64,000 nucleotides of DNA, from NCBI RefSeq assembly GCF_963676685.1, contig NC_092354.1, positions 67,468,241 to 67,532,240 on the forward strand, given 5' to 3'. The number at the start of each line of letters is the position of its first letter. Within the stretch, counting starts at the first letter, position 1. A model generated the notes under the pieces. The model had not been told where the DNA came from. It ran no database searches and was given only the letters and a program-made list of their open reading frames with translations. The position numbers were made by a program, and so were the translations under genes. The stretch is from Mytilus edulis (Eukaryota > Mollusca > Bivalvia > Mytilida > Mytilidae). This document shows positions 10,506 to 22,475 of this stretch, in pieces.

Positions 10506-13076
10506 TATCTGGAGACAAAGAGGCATTCATTTTAAGATTTAAGACACTGCATATGAGATGTACCCCTACCAGTAGAGCGCAAATAGCTTTAAATAAGATT
10601 CAGTTGTAGAAAACTTAGATAGCATTACCCATATCAAATCAGGGACAGTTCTTCGTATTGCGAGGAATGGAAACTATTCTTTCTGGTTTTGTGTCAACTC
10701 ACAAGAGTTTTAAAAACATCACTCTGCCCATGGAAGTATTGTTTTGACTCCAACGAAAAATTAGCACATTCCCATCCCACTTATTTCTTTAAGAAAATAA
10801 AAGGTTCCGACTCAGTTTGCCAAGTACGTGATAACTCCTTTGTGGGGTATCTGTGATGCCGCCTACGCCTGTTCTTTTAACTGAAGCTGGTCTTATCACG
10901 TGATTTGATATCGATTGTCTTATCTACCTACCAATGTAAATAAACACGGAAACTCCCGTGGTTATTTGTGAATCGCCACATGAATAACAACACCTGTGTC
11001 CGTTCAATAAAAAAATAACAAAGCTGAAAGAACGAAAATCGGTCCATATTTAACAGAATGACATAAGAAAATGAACTGCATTCGGAAAGAGGGCAAACTT
11101 ATTTTTAGTTTTTTTGAGTATGTTTTAATCATTGGAACTTAGAAATCGGGAAATATCCTATTATGAAAATTACATGATTCTGAAGAAGAGTGATTGCAGA
11201 AAATAATGTGATGTGCGTGTAGTGTGCCAGATGGTGCCAGATAACTCAAATTTTAAGTTAAAGATTGTCAACTTTTATCGAGTAAAAACCAAATATTTAT
11301 GGTTTTCTCTATCGTAAAATATCGTAAAATGTTATTAACTTATTTATCAAATATGTTTTAAAGACTAAAAGAGGTTAATAATTACACGTATGTGATGACC
11401 TCTATACATAGCAATATCAGGTTACGAGACATGCAGATGAATTGTTACACCTTTACAAGCGATAGCCTTTCAAAAAGCGCTAAATTCGACTCTTAGCTGA
11501 TGAAAATGGAAAGAGCTTTCGCTTTGTAGATTAATTTATTTACTAGAATAGCCACGTGCATCAATCAACAAATTTTACCACACACGTGAGGTCACACGTT
11601 ATGAACTTGTAGTATCGTTTAACGTTGTTGTTTACTCCAGAAGATTCGTCTATTTATAGATAAAAGTTACCTTTGTAAAATCTAATGGCTAAAATAGAAA
11701 CGACAAATCCGATACTCTACGGGATTGAAGGACATTTACTTGGTTTGGATTGTCCTAACCAATTAATCAATTTTAATTATTCACTTCTCGTGATATCTTC
11801 CAATCAGGTAGCAAGAAAAATTCACGCCCTTAGTGTCCATCGTTCAATTCTTAATCTCGACTCCTAGGAGTCGAGAATGATAATTCCAAAGTTGTGAACA
11901 ACCTTAAATATTCAACCTAGTCGGAGATTACTCTGACGTCTGACAGATTTATGTTTACGGATGGCTTTAAATATTTCTGGATGCATTTAAAGAACGATCA
12001 CTATGATGGGCCCTAAGCAGTTTAATTTTTTTTTATCATGGAAGCCAAATTAGAATTTATTTATGTGTTAAAAAGCCTAACAGTTCGGAAACATTTTACA
12101 CCGTTTGCTAAACAATTTATGTTTTTGTTTCTGTTTCTTGTTTAATTGTATGAAATATTTGCCATTGGACTTTCAGTAAACAATAAATCAAAATATTTGA
12201 TATTTTTTCGGATCAAAGCTCTTTAACCCCGTACCCCCGGCCAACTTTTGGATTAAATTTTTGTTGGAAATTCTTTCATTAAACACTTCATTAAAATATT
12301 TGTCAAAGTTATCAGTAAAACGCGATAATAATTATTCATAAAAACTTTCCGTTTACTTTGTAAACATGAGAATTTAAGATTTTTAAGCCTAACATGTAAC
12401 AGTTACGCGTGTTTAACTCGCCCTGTCATGAATACTAATCTTACTATTTTAAAATTGGATTGCAACTTAAACTGAAATGTTTATGGCTTGTGAGTATTTT
12501 TACTCTTCAGTGTCATTTCCTTGACAATTAAGTACACATCCGGTTATTTCGGTATGTTCCGTAATTACGATCATTCACGAGGTTCCAAAAATTTGATCGG
12601 AACCCATGCATCCACAAGACATGTCGAGTTAATTAACAGATACTTAACGATTTTGCGGCACCGCACTATAAACGTTTGAAGTCTGCTTGTTGGAGTTCCT
12701 GTCAATATAATACTTCCATGCTCTGCCTAAATAGACTTTAATTATTCAAATGGTTAATTAAAAAAATTATTTCGAAACCAGGATAAACTTTAAGTTTAAA
12801 AGGCCAAATAAAGTATGAAGTCAAAGAGAATTGTTGACCAAATAATTCAAACGAATTTTCCAAATACATCTAAGTAAATCATAGTTTATTGTAAACAATA
12901 AGTTGCAGATTTTTTGTTGAATTTATGTGTACCGAAGACTTTAATAAGTTTTCCCGAGTTTACTTGCTGCACTGAACAAAATTAGACATTCTAGATTTCG
13001 TTACTTTTGAATTTAATCATTTATTTTTGACTGAAACAAATAGTTTAAAAAAATGCTGCAACCATTAAATACCAAA

Positions 13077-13080
<4 letters not shown>
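10506..13080. other. Intergenic, no gene recognised
   Basis: No exon with clear domain content. A 22-bp perfect palindrome lies at 11855-11876. The short open frame at 11685-11867 has no recognisable features and ends at that palindrome. Confidence 0.4.
11855..11876. repeat. Perfect 22-bp palindrome
   Basis: tctcgactcctaggagtcga plus the two closing bases; self-complementary over the full 22 bp. Confidence 0.85.

Positions 13081-13134
<54 letters not shown>
13081..13134. repeat. (TA)n microsatellite
   Basis: About 27 uninterrupted TA units. Confidence 0.98.
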
Positions 13135-13136
<2 letters not shown>

Positions 13137-13244
13137 TACGTCTGAGTCAGTGACAACCCTACAACAGATGTATCCATACATGGCTGTGTACATAATGTAT
13201 ATACAACTCGTCTAAACATCAACCCAACAATGTTAGATCTGTAA

Positions 13245-13345
13245 ATTTGCTTTCGCAAATTTTTGGTTCTTCCCTCGCCGGGATTCGAACCCATATACAC
13301 TAAAGTGCGATGGTCTGCGAAAGTAAAGACGTAACAAACGTGCTA
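13245..13345 (-). repeat. tRNA-derived element with B box
   Basis: On the minus strand gggttcgaatcccggcg is a near-perfect tRNA T-arm (B box GGTTCGAATCC), preceded about 60-70 bases upstream by tagcacgtttg, a weak A box. No plausible cloverleaf with a normal anticodon arm could be folded by eye, so this is a SINE or tRNA pseudogene rather than a working tRNA. Confidence 0.5.
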
Positions 13346-14949
13346 TGGACTATGACGTCAACAGTCGTTTATACAAAAAAAAAATACATGGAGAAAAACA
13401 AATGTACAATATTTGATAAACACCTTTAAACCAAATGACGATGACTTACTTAATTCAAACCTAACCGTGCTTTGTCGGCTAAAGCAAATGTGTGTTTTTT
13501 TCCCGGGGCTGAAGGAAGTACTTGTGTCCTACAGTCGACCATCGTACTATACAGATACAAAAGTATATGCTTTAGTTTCTTTTATCTTGTTTTTATTACA
13601 AGCTAACGGAATTTATTGAAAATTAAAGTCGGTAAAAACAAAGGTACATGTTTTCATGCGTAAATCATAAATAAGGGCAGATCTTTACATAAGGGATATA
13701 CTACATGTGCAAGCTACGCTAGTTATCAAAATATTTGATACGGCCGAATTTAGAAAAAATCACACACAGGATATATAGATTTTTGTCACATCTAAATAAC
13801 CATTTTAACAATTATCACGGAGCCAGTCTTTTACATTCAGAAGCATTCACTTAAGCGTACCGGTACATTATAAAGCCTATCACATATGTTATAAAACCTT
13901 AGAAACTAGCTTTTGCAAAAAGACTATTTATTAACATCCGTGTTCGTTAAAGTTTTAAGCCCTTTAACATTACCCTTTTTGTCCATCGCAATTTAGCGTG
14001 ATATTCCATCGTACTTTTGCAAGCAAACAATTATCGCACTTAAGCGTGATACACCATCGTACTTTAGCGTAGACCATCGCACTTTATAGTCCGCCATATA
14101 TATATACATGTAGTAATGTATTTTTGAAAAAAAAGTACCACAAAAGCTTTAATTTAACCTATTTGAATATCAACAGATAGTAATGCTAATATTGATGCTA
14201 AATCAAACTAAAAGACCTGCTATTAACGATACTTATCTTATTTGATGATTTTTATAGTCGCATTTGGAATCGTACAGATCATTATGACGTAAATGATTTT
14301 TAACAATTTGTATAATCATAATGATGACTTTAATCAATTGTTACTTTAGGTAATGATCATGGTTCTAGATAGCGCACTTCTCCTAATAATTATGTAAAAT
14401 TATTTGGTAAGTAAAACGTAGTGTTTTAGTTGTTGTAAAATTAACAAATCGGAAGAATAATTTCTGATGGAGAAGATACGTTTTGATTATTGTTGATATT
14501 GCGACAAGTTCAATAAACATGATGTTTGAAATTAAAGATGTCGAAGTGTTATGATTATTTAGATATTTACGTTCATTATTTCTTGAGTTCAATAGTTATA
14601 TACTAAATACACAAGTACAGGTAAATGGGAACATGGACAATTTTTAAGTGTTTGAAAGTGATTAGTGTACACATATTTTATTCATTAAATTCGGGTAAAG
14701 TAATGTACACAAATAGGCATTTACATAATAATACGAGTGAAATAATTAATAGGATCTAGGAACAAGCTGTTAGCTTATATTTCTCCGTTTCCTTGAAAGT
14801 GTTTGAACTATTTGGGGAGTATATGCTTATGTTTACGTTTATTACGAAAAGAATATATGCAAATTGTGTAGATCAAAACAATGTGGTTGTTATAGTAGAT
14901 AATATAAAATATAAAATAACAAAAAAAACAAACCACGAGGAAAATGTAA
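13346..14949. other. Intergenic, no gene recognised
   Basis: At 13984-14095 a short degenerate tandem of catcgcacttta/agcgtgata occurs about four times. Its last unit, agaccatcgcacttta, is inverted relative to aaagtgcgatggtct at 13301-13315. Otherwise nothing recognised. Confidence 0.4.
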
Positions 14950-15110
14950 ATAAAGGCAACAGTAGTATACCGCTGTTCAAAACTCATAAATCCATGGACA
15001 AAAAACAAAATCGGGATAACAAACTAAAACTGAGGGAAACGCATTAAATATAAGAGGAGAACAACGACACAACATTAAAATGTAAATTGTACAGTAAAAC
15101 GGAAATGCCG
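14950..15110 (-). repeat. Partial copy of the tRNA-like dispersed repeat family
   Basis: Shares 'aggcaacagtagtataccgc' and 'ataagaggagaacaacgac' with the copy at 2465-2860 (similar, not identical wording there). Confidence 0.5.
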
Positions 15111-15214
15111 TTATCGAATGGCTAAATTAAATAAACGAATTGATAATAACAGTAATATAATATGTAACAAATATTTTTGTAAAACCTTGTATGATCATAA
15201 AACATAATAATAAT

Positions 15215-15383
<169 letters not shown>

Positions 15384-15600
15384 TAGGGTTATTGCATGAA
15401 TATTGGGGAATATTGTCCAGAGTAGAATTTTATATTGCACGAGCTTGCGAGTTCAATATATGTTCTGCAAGGGACAATATTCCACAATATGTGTACAAGT
15501 GCCCTATATTAATATCATTATAATTATTATTATTATTTTTATTATTTTTATAATTTTATTATCATTATACATTGCAATTTTTGTGCAATAACCCTTTTAT
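15384..15600. mobile_element. Foldback/MITE-like element
   Basis: Ends are inverted: gggttattgca at the left and tgcaataaccc at the right. Internally ggaatattgtcc (about 15408) pairs with ggacaatattcc (about 15471), around a centre reading gcacgagcttgcgag. It is AT-rich with no coding capacity. Confidence 0.6.
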
Positions 15601-15685
15601 TGTATAGCAATATAATATTTGAAAGTAATTTTTTCGGACTGTGGAATAAAACAATTACTGTCTTTTGTTTTGGTAAATATGGGGT

Positions 15686-15762
15686 TTTATTGACTTTTGA
15701 AAAACTGATATTCACTTCGGCCGTCGGCTTCAGTGAATATCATTTTTTCAAAAGTCAATAAA
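15686..15762. repeat. Hairpin with CGGCCGTCGGCT loop
   Basis: attgacttttgaaaaactga on the left is matched by tttttcaaaagtcaat on the right; tattcact pairs with agtgaata; the centre is tcggccgtcggct. Lies 470 bp upstream of the first potassium channel gene. Confidence 0.75.
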
Positions 15763-16231
15763 TATCAAGTGTTAATAATTCATAAAACAAAAATAAAGTG
15801 TTTAGAGTTCTAAACGAACATGACTATTTCAGATTTATCAATATTTCTGATCATATTTAGCATTGTTCTCAGTCGGAACATCCGGTTAGATTATCAACTA
15901 TTCAAACTCATAAACTGACGATTTTTACTGCAAGTACATTGTTAATTGTACATGTGATAATATTAGTATACTTATGTTTGCTTCGTGGAGATGGGAGTTA
16001 TAATAGTCTTATTACTTGCTAACTGATGACTATTAATATTGTAATGACAGTAATTGATGAACATTATTGTATATTAATTATAGGATTATTTCATAATACA
16101 CTATATATATCTCAGTACAGTGTGAAATCATAACTACAAGTAACTAGATAAAGTGATACACTTTTTGCTGGATAATTTACTGTTTCAATATGTATGCGTG
16201 ATATCGTTACATAGGCAGTTGTAGTAACAAA

Positions 16232-16708
16232 ATGGAGAAAATACGCTACATTTCAAATAGAGGTGTAAGACACGAATTGTCAGATCAACTTTTAGGAAGA
16301 ATTCGTGAAAGTAACTCTGATGCTGCTGACCATATCAGTTCCACAATTAAGGATGATTATAATTGTATGGACTTTAAATTCAATAGACACACAACGTCTA
16401 CCAACAACATATTTGATTATTTTAAAGGAGGAAAACTACATATGCCGACAGACATATGTCCGCAGAAATTCTCTGAAGAACTTGATTTTTGGGGTTTACC
16501 AGAAACTGCATTAGAAATGTGTTGTTTCACAAAATATGTTTCCTATTTTGATAACTTAAACATTTTGAAAGTTTTAGAAGAAGGGGAATGTAAAAGAAAT
16601 ACTATGTTTGAGACAGTAGCGACGTTGACCAGAGGACACGGATGGAGGTCTATTCAAGCGAGAGTGTGGTCTGTAATGGAATATCCTACTTCATCTATTT
16701 CAGCCAAG
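16232..16708 (+). CDS. Shaw/Kv3-like potassium channel A, exon 1 (T1/BTB domain)
   Basis: ATG at 16232 opens a 159-codon exon ending at a gt donor (aag|gtaaaa, 16709) in phase 0. It encodes the cytoplasmic tetramerisation (T1) domain: a degenerate first strand keeping only GVRHE (residues 11-15), FKFNRH near 48-53, YFKGGKLH at 63-70, and FWGLPE at 86-91. H70-x5-C76-x20-C97-C98 is the exact HX5CX20CC zinc site that separates Shaw, Shab and Shal channels from Shaker. LHxPxDxC and FWGxxE most resemble Shaw/Kv3. The exon ends in WSVMEYPTSSISAK, corresponding to the T1-S1 linker (family: W..FEDPYSSRAAR). Exon 2 lies 4.2 kb away. The start is chosen because the T1 domain begins within ten residues of it. 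Confidence 0.9.
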
Positions 16709-17029
16709 GTAAAATATGTTATGACAATTACTTTTAATTATTTTTTATAAAAATGTATATTTGAGACAACAAGATGAAATTTCCAATTGATTCTTGATTA
16801 CTGAACGTCCATTGCCGAGTATTTCATGAACATTCAGGATTAGACAGATGAAAAAAAAGGTTACAATATAGGCAGAACAGGATAAATGGTGGGCTTTTTT
16901 TTCTTACAATGTAAATTTACGGTATGTGGATATATTTGCCTTAGCTTGAGACGTGCCACCTGTGGACTCTTAGAAAGATGTTGTTTGTCTTCCTTTACAT
17001 TTGCAGATCATGGCGATATATTTAAAGAT

Positions 17030-17200
17030 GTAAGAAAACGAGGTAAAAGTGTCAATATGACAACTATCTATCTAAGTCATAATTTGTAAAAGTAAACCAT
17101 TATAGGTCAAAGTATATACTTCAACACGGAGCTTAGGCTCACGCTGAGCTGATCTACATAAATAATGCTTTGATGAGTGAAGCGTGTTTCTGATACACCC
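17030..17200 (+). repeat. Dispersed repeat, degenerate copy
   Basis: 'gtgtcaatatgacaactatc' followed by 'aaccattataggtcaaag' and 'cttcaacacggagctt'. A related copy starts at 52495. Confidence 0.5.
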
Positions 17201-17919
17201 CTCTCCTATCCATTTTCCGGCAATTGAAATCGACAAACTATTGTTAAAAAAGGTAATCAAATACAAATTCGTGGGCCACTCCGTGGTCAGCGATTACCTT
17301 ATGTTAAAATTTAACCTTTAAGCTGCTACGAAAAATGTAACGATATGTAAACATCTTTTACAAATTAAATTTCAGATGCATAGCATGCTTAATTTGTAAC
17401 ATATAATTACAAATGCATAATCACAAGGTATTCGATTATATAAATGTATATGTCTTAGTAAATACAAAGTTTATACATATCGACACCTACTATTGCAGGT
17501 TTTATTTTAATAGCTTTATATATGGTGTTTATACAACGTCTTCATTTTTTAATAATTTATTGTTCAATAAGAAGTACAAAACTGGCAAATTTGAAAACGT
17601 AACCATTCAGACGCATGTTACCAAAATATCAATGAAAACTTATAGTGCTAACAAAAATGACAAAAATAGTGACAAATTTCTGATGTTTAATGGCTGCGAA
17701 AATGCAAGAGATAAGTATCACTGACGGATAAACGAAGGCATGACATGAAAAAGTATTTCCAAGTTTTTACTATCACATTTCATTGGATATTGAAAAGCAT
17801 TTTGATTTTGTTAGAGAGAAAGCTCATACTCTAGCTTTTAAATAAAATGGGTTATTCGGAAGTTGTTCGTATCAAATGGGTTATTCGGAAGTTTTTCGTA
17901 TCAAATGAATTACATCGTA

Positions 17920-18135
17920 TTAATTTGGATGCATTTATTTTCGTGGATATCAATTTTCATGGATTGCTGAAAACATGCATATTCGTGGATATCTAATTTT
18001 GTGGTTTTGCAAATCTCTATATACAATGCCTTTTGCAAAAATCTTATTCGTTGAACATTTGAATTCGTGGTTTACCTGTACCCACGAAACGAACGAAAAT
18101 TAGTATTCAACAAATAATAATGAATCCACAGTAAT
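17920..18135 (+). repeat. MITE-like 'ttcgtggat' repeat
   Basis: Contains repeated ttcgtggatatc, 'ttcgttgaacatttgaattc' and 'cctgtacccacgaaacgaac', ending aataatgaatccacag. Copies lie at 21820-22100 and 52345-52490; no coding capacity. Confidence 0.65.
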
Positions 18136-18272
18136 GTTAAAATATAGAACAAAACAATTACCAATACTACATTGAGAGTAAATAACTACTCGTTAAACAT
18201 TTACTAGTCTTTTATTGATTCACATCATTACAGAAACAAAATAGAATACATTGATTTGATGAATCATTACAG

Positions 18273-19473
18273 CAGGGGTTAAGAAATTTTGTTAAAGCTC
18301 ACTAGCCCAGGACTTATTGGTAGCAGGATTTTACTAGCCCTCTTGAAAGAATTAATAGCCCAACAAAACTGACCTACTAGCCCGAGTATGCCGTTTCCTG
18401 CAATAAAAAATGAACTCTATAAACTTCACAATTTTTATCCACTTGTACAGTGGATTGTTTTGCAAATTGGATACATAAAACTTACAGCAATAAATATCCC
18501 ATTAGCAGATATTATATTCAATTCGCTAAATATACTGTAATAATGACTTGCTCAAATCTCGAGATGGTACAAGTCTTGACCACTTCTATACATGGTAAAA
18601 AGCATGCCTGGCATAAAAGGATTGGAGTAATTATTATCAGATATATCATCATTTTTGTGTAAAAGAAATATTAGCTGGTTACATATTATGATCATACTTG
18701 TTTTCAGTTTTAAAAATTCGATTTATTAAAATAAATCAAATGACCATAAATATATATGTGAATAAATATCACCATCCATACTTTGTGTCTCTTATTAATT
18801 TTATAAACGAAGTACAGTTATATCCATGGTAAGCTAATTGTGCGCTATTAATACTCCAAACTAAGCACAGTCGCTAAACTGAAATTGTATTTGTTGTAAA
18901 TTTTATTTCTTTAAAAATCAAATTCATTTGAATATCAATGAAGATAATCATAATAATAATGATGAAATATTATTGCATCAAGTTTAAGTTTTCTGAAGAC
19001 TGTCAATGTATAGGTCATGGTTCTAGAGGCTTCTTCACAGTATGTAAAAAGAACAAAATGGCTACCATAACATTTGCACATTTTACAAATTTATATCTGA
19101 CAAAAGTCAGGTGTCTGCTGTTAAAAGCGGTTCACATTTATATTTCAATAAATTATTCAGAAGGAGGTACAATCTGCTTACATTATATTTCTCTGGTAGC
19201 ATAAGCAATGTACAATACCCCTGTACTGAAAAATCGATATTGAAAGTACGGGATCCTACAAAATCAGTTCAAATTCTGGGATTCCCAGATGACGTAGTCG
19301 AATCTGATTGGCTAAGATATAATAGTGATAAGGGGATTTTCCACTTTATATTTCGGAAATGCCAAGAATTTTTTGTTACTAGTCCGTCGGGCATATTGGG
19401 TTACAAGTTTTGGTTGCCCGTGGCCTCAATATTGTAGTCCCGGGTGTCGGGCTAGTGGATTTTTTAACCCCTG
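18273..19473. mobile_element. Non-autonomous hAT-like DNA transposon
   Basis: Starts caggggttaag and ends ttaacccctg, with the inverted repeat continuing imperfectly to cactagccc/gggctagtg. Subterminal copies of ACTAGCCC recur on both sides, as expected for hAT transposase binding sites. ATTACA flanks both ends (one extra g on the left), a probable target-site duplication. It is 1.2 kb with no transposase motif; the short frames inside are not credible proteins. It sits in the intron of channel A. Confidence 0.75.
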
Positions 19474-20919
19474 ATTACAACAAAAGAATTGAGATAATTG
19501 TCAGTGTAAACTTTTCATCAAAACAAAATGACATGAATTGACATAAACAATGAGTTATTATGAATATGATATATTGATTTCGGTCTTTTGATAATTGTAT
19601 TTCAATGAATTATTTATTATATTTATATACTAGTGTAATCTGCCTGTTTAAAGAATAACTGTAACGATATTTTATTGTGTGTAATATAAAACAATTAATT
19701 GTATATCGATTCCCTATTGGGTATCTGAAATCAATATGATTGTCTTACTTGTTTGTGGCCAATCTTTGTCAACCAGCAACTAACGAAAGACCAATTTAGT
19801 ATGAAGTAAACAACAAAACATACTTTATTTATTGATTGATTATAATTTGTTTCTATTTTTGAGTAAATTTGAGTAGAAGTTAGCTGTTTTTTTTCAAAGT
19901 ATAGTTATATTATTACGTTTGGGTTTTTCTATAGAGCATATATTACAAGAGAGTTGAACACTTTAAAGAAATAATTAAACTCATTTTTTCGAAAACGAAT
20001 GGATAGTTGCTAAAAAACACAACACTCAACACAATATACAAAACTACAGACTATACAGAGCATACAGAGCTATACGAACTTCATTCAGGGTTAATAGCAG
20101 ATGCATTGGAAGAATAAGCAAATCCTACTAAATATGAGGCACCTGTCGTGTTGGTTAGTTACGTTAAAAAAGGCTGGATTTTGGTAACGAAATTCAGAAT
20201 ATATCAATCCTCATTTTTCGATCAGATATTGTATTAATGTCAACGAATTCCTTAAAAGTTTCAAAGCAACGACTTTAACTTAATCACTTGAAACTTTTAC
20301 TTTTAACACCTGCTTGTAAACAAGAAAGCTGTATCAAGTACATTAAGATCAGAAATGCAAGCATTGCAATATCTTGAAAACATATTTTCCAAATGCAGCC
20401 GCTGCCTGATATGTTATATGTACAGATTTATTAAAATAAGGATGTGATCTAGAATATCTCATTAATTCTGCTTCTGCCAGGTAATGGTCACAATCAACGG
20501 ACTGATCATACTGCAATGCATTGACGGCATCGAGACCTTTGTATGCACAGAAGGGTTTAAGAAAGTTTGCATGTCCTCTTCATATTTTCCAATGCGAACA
20601 AGTATGTAGAAGAAGATTTCCATAATTCTATATGATAGCTGTAAATGTGTATTAATTTTTAAAAGTGATTTCCAAACGCAATTCTACAGTGATTGCAGAA
20701 AATCATAATCAATTTGTCTTTTCAATAAAATTGTTCAAGAATCTTACAAAGTCCTGTATGATATTTCAAATATTATAGTCGTGCTTCTATGAATAATTAT
20801 AAAAGTACATTGTAAATAAAGGAAAAATCAAAACGAAAAATAAATACTGTAAAAAAAGCTCAAAAGACATTCTGTGATTTAATGTTATAATTAACAGGTT
20901 TTCTATTTTCTACATTTAG

Positions 20920-21780
20920 GTATACCTATACTCCAGCAATGCCATTGTCCTGCTGTCTTTGTTTCTACTGGTCAGCAGTACACATCCGTTATTTAGAAGG
21001 AAATTAACAAAAGATGAATGGTATGATTACTTCACATCAGAGGAAGAGGAACTGTTTGACGATTACTGGTTTAATGAAACACATTACGACACAGCAGTAA
21101 TACTACCAAGACATGTTTACGTTGAAATCGATGCTTTTTGGTATCTCAAAATAATAGCATTGGTGTACTTTACAACTGAACTTATCTGTAAACTTATAGT
21201 GTTTCCTTTGCCGTGGAGGGAGTTTATTACGATTTTAAACTTCAATGACGTTTTGGCCCTGGTTGTAATGTATACCACGCTCATTGTTAATCAAGTGAAT
21301 CCTAAAGAACAATATAAAGATTCTGTACACGATGCCGTGCATTCACTGCAGATATTCCGAGTCTGTCGATTGTTCAGGTTGGTACGGCACATCACTGGAT
21401 TTAGAATATTGATGTACGCGCTACGAGCTAGTATTGGAGATCTATTAGTCATGCTGCTAGGTTTGTGTACAGCTGTTTTATTGTTTTCGTCTCTCGCCTA
21501 CCACTCGCAAGATTCTGCCTTTTCAACTATCCCTGACGCAGCGTGGTGGGCTATTATCACTCTAACGACAGTTGGGTATGGAGATATCTACCCGACAACT
21601 ATCCAAGGCAGGGTAATTGCTTCAATATGTGCAATCACTGGGGTGTGTCTTTTTGCTCTTCTGATACCAGTATTTGTTAATAATTTTCTCTTATTTTCCT
21701 CTCATTATGCTGGAATTGAAAGACGACAGACTTTAAAGGAACAACTGTTGACTAGACAAACATCAGTGTCACCAAAATGA
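20920..21780 (+). CDS. Shaw/Kv3-like potassium channel A, exon 2 (S1-S6, pore)
   Basis: Acceptor tttag ends at 20919. The exon joins exon 1 in phase 0 (AK|VYLYSSNAIVLLS) and stops at 21778-21780, giving a 445-residue protein. S1 is about residues 160-180. The S1-S2 loop has a glycosylation sequon NET (211). S2 has FTTE (about 243-246) and S3 has FND (about 267-269). S4 carries R306, R309, R312 and R315; the position of the second gating arginine of Shaker is Gln303. The selectivity filter TVGYGD is at 376-381. In S6 the usual PVP is LIP (407-409). A short C-tail of about 30 residues ends in TSVSPK. It should form a plasma-membrane voltage-gated K+ channel subunit. Shaw-like is preferred over Shab/Shal from the S4 pattern. 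An AATAAA lies 9 bases after the stop. Confidence 0.93.
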   Translation, partial: VYLYSSNAIVLLSLFLLVSSTHPLFRRKLTKDEWYDYFTSEEEELFDDYWFNETHYDTAVILPRHVYVEIDAFWYLKIIALVYFTTELICKLIVFPLPWREFITILNFNDVLALVVMYTTLIVNQVNPKEQYKDSVHDAVHSLQIFRVCRLFRLVRHITGFRILMYALRASIGDLLVMLLGLCTAVLLFSSLAYHSQDSAFSTIPDAAWWAIITLTTVGYGDIYPTTIQGRVIASICAITGVCLFALLIPVFVNNFLLFSSHYAGIERRQTLKEQLLTRQTSVSPK

Positions 21781-21788
21781 AGAAAAAA

Positions 21789-21794
21789 AAATAA
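21789..21794 (+). terminator. Possible poly(A) signal of channel A
   Basis: AATAAA only nine bases after the stop codon. The closeness makes a further downstream site possible. Confidence 0.35.
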
Positions 21795-21819
21795 AGAAAG
21801 TTGTGTGATTATTATATTG

Positions 21820-22100
21820 GGTGTATTTTATTTTCGTGGATTGAGGAACCCCTGCATTATTGTGAATATTAGATGTCGTGGTTATGATCAAGTCTCAATC
21901 GTTACAACTCGGCCGATTCCGTACCTCATCAAACGAAGGAGAGTAGAGGAGTCACACGAGGATTGCCGATTGGATCAAGTCTGCAAACAAACATTTAGTT
22001 CTTCTGTCCGTTATTGAATACTCAAATTGGAAGTTAGGTTTAATTCCTCAATCCATGAAAACAGTTACAAATGAATAACAACGAAACCACAGTAGTTCGG
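21820..22100 (+). repeat. Diverged copy of the 'ttcgtggat' repeat
   Basis: ttttcgtggattgaggaacc at its start and 'cctcaatccatgaaa...aatgaataacaacgaaaccacag' at its end. Immediately downstream of channel A. Confidence 0.45.
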
Positions 22101-22254
22101 AGTTAATATATATTGATTCGTGTTTTATTGAAAATTGTTTTATTCTTATACATTATATATGGAATATATAATATGAAAATTATTGTCACATGTCATTTGA
22201 ATCTATTACTGGTAATTTCAGACATTTTACCTGTATGTTGGTACTAAGCTATAA

Positions 22255-22475
22255 AAAGATGGGGTAGAAGTGCCAATTAGACAACACTGCATCCGAGTCA
22301 CAATTCATAAAAGTAAAGCAATATAGGTCGAAGCCAAACCAAATCAGACAATTTTCCATCAGAAACTAAAATACTAAGAAGTAAACAACTATAGGTCAGT
22401 GTACTACCTTCAACAATGAGCAAAGTCCATACTGCATAGTCAGCTATAAAAGGCCTCGATATGAAAAATGTTAGC
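22255..22475 (+). repeat. Dispersed repeat ('cttcaacaatgagcaaag' family)
   Basis: Shares 'aacaactataggtca', 'caacaatgagcaaag' and 'catagtcagctataaaaggc' with copies at 38186-38400, 38757-39015 and 58150-58565. Confidence 0.65.

Larger units (their letters stand above)
16709..20919 (+). other. Phase-0 intron of channel A, repeat-filled
   Basis: Holds a fragment of the 'aacgtccagtggcaatat' family (16786-16900), dispersed repeats at 17030-17200 and 17920-18135, and a 1.2-kb hAT-like MITE (18273-19473). The remaining parts, including 19474-20919, show nothing recognisable. Confidence 0.8.

Noticed and set aside
11497-11512. Second hammerhead candidate (CTGATGA close to GAAA)
   Set aside because: The bases between the boxes cannot form stem II and there is no matching stem I or cleavage site.
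13013-13300. Minus-strand open frame with alternating Ile-Tyr
   Set aside because: Produced by the TA microsatellite and a tRNA-like repeat.
13245-13345. Functional tRNA gene
   Set aside because: Only the T-arm is convincing; the remaining arms do not fold and the A box is weak.
14793-15047. 84-codon open frame
   Set aside because: Second half is the tRNA-like dispersed repeat; no domain.
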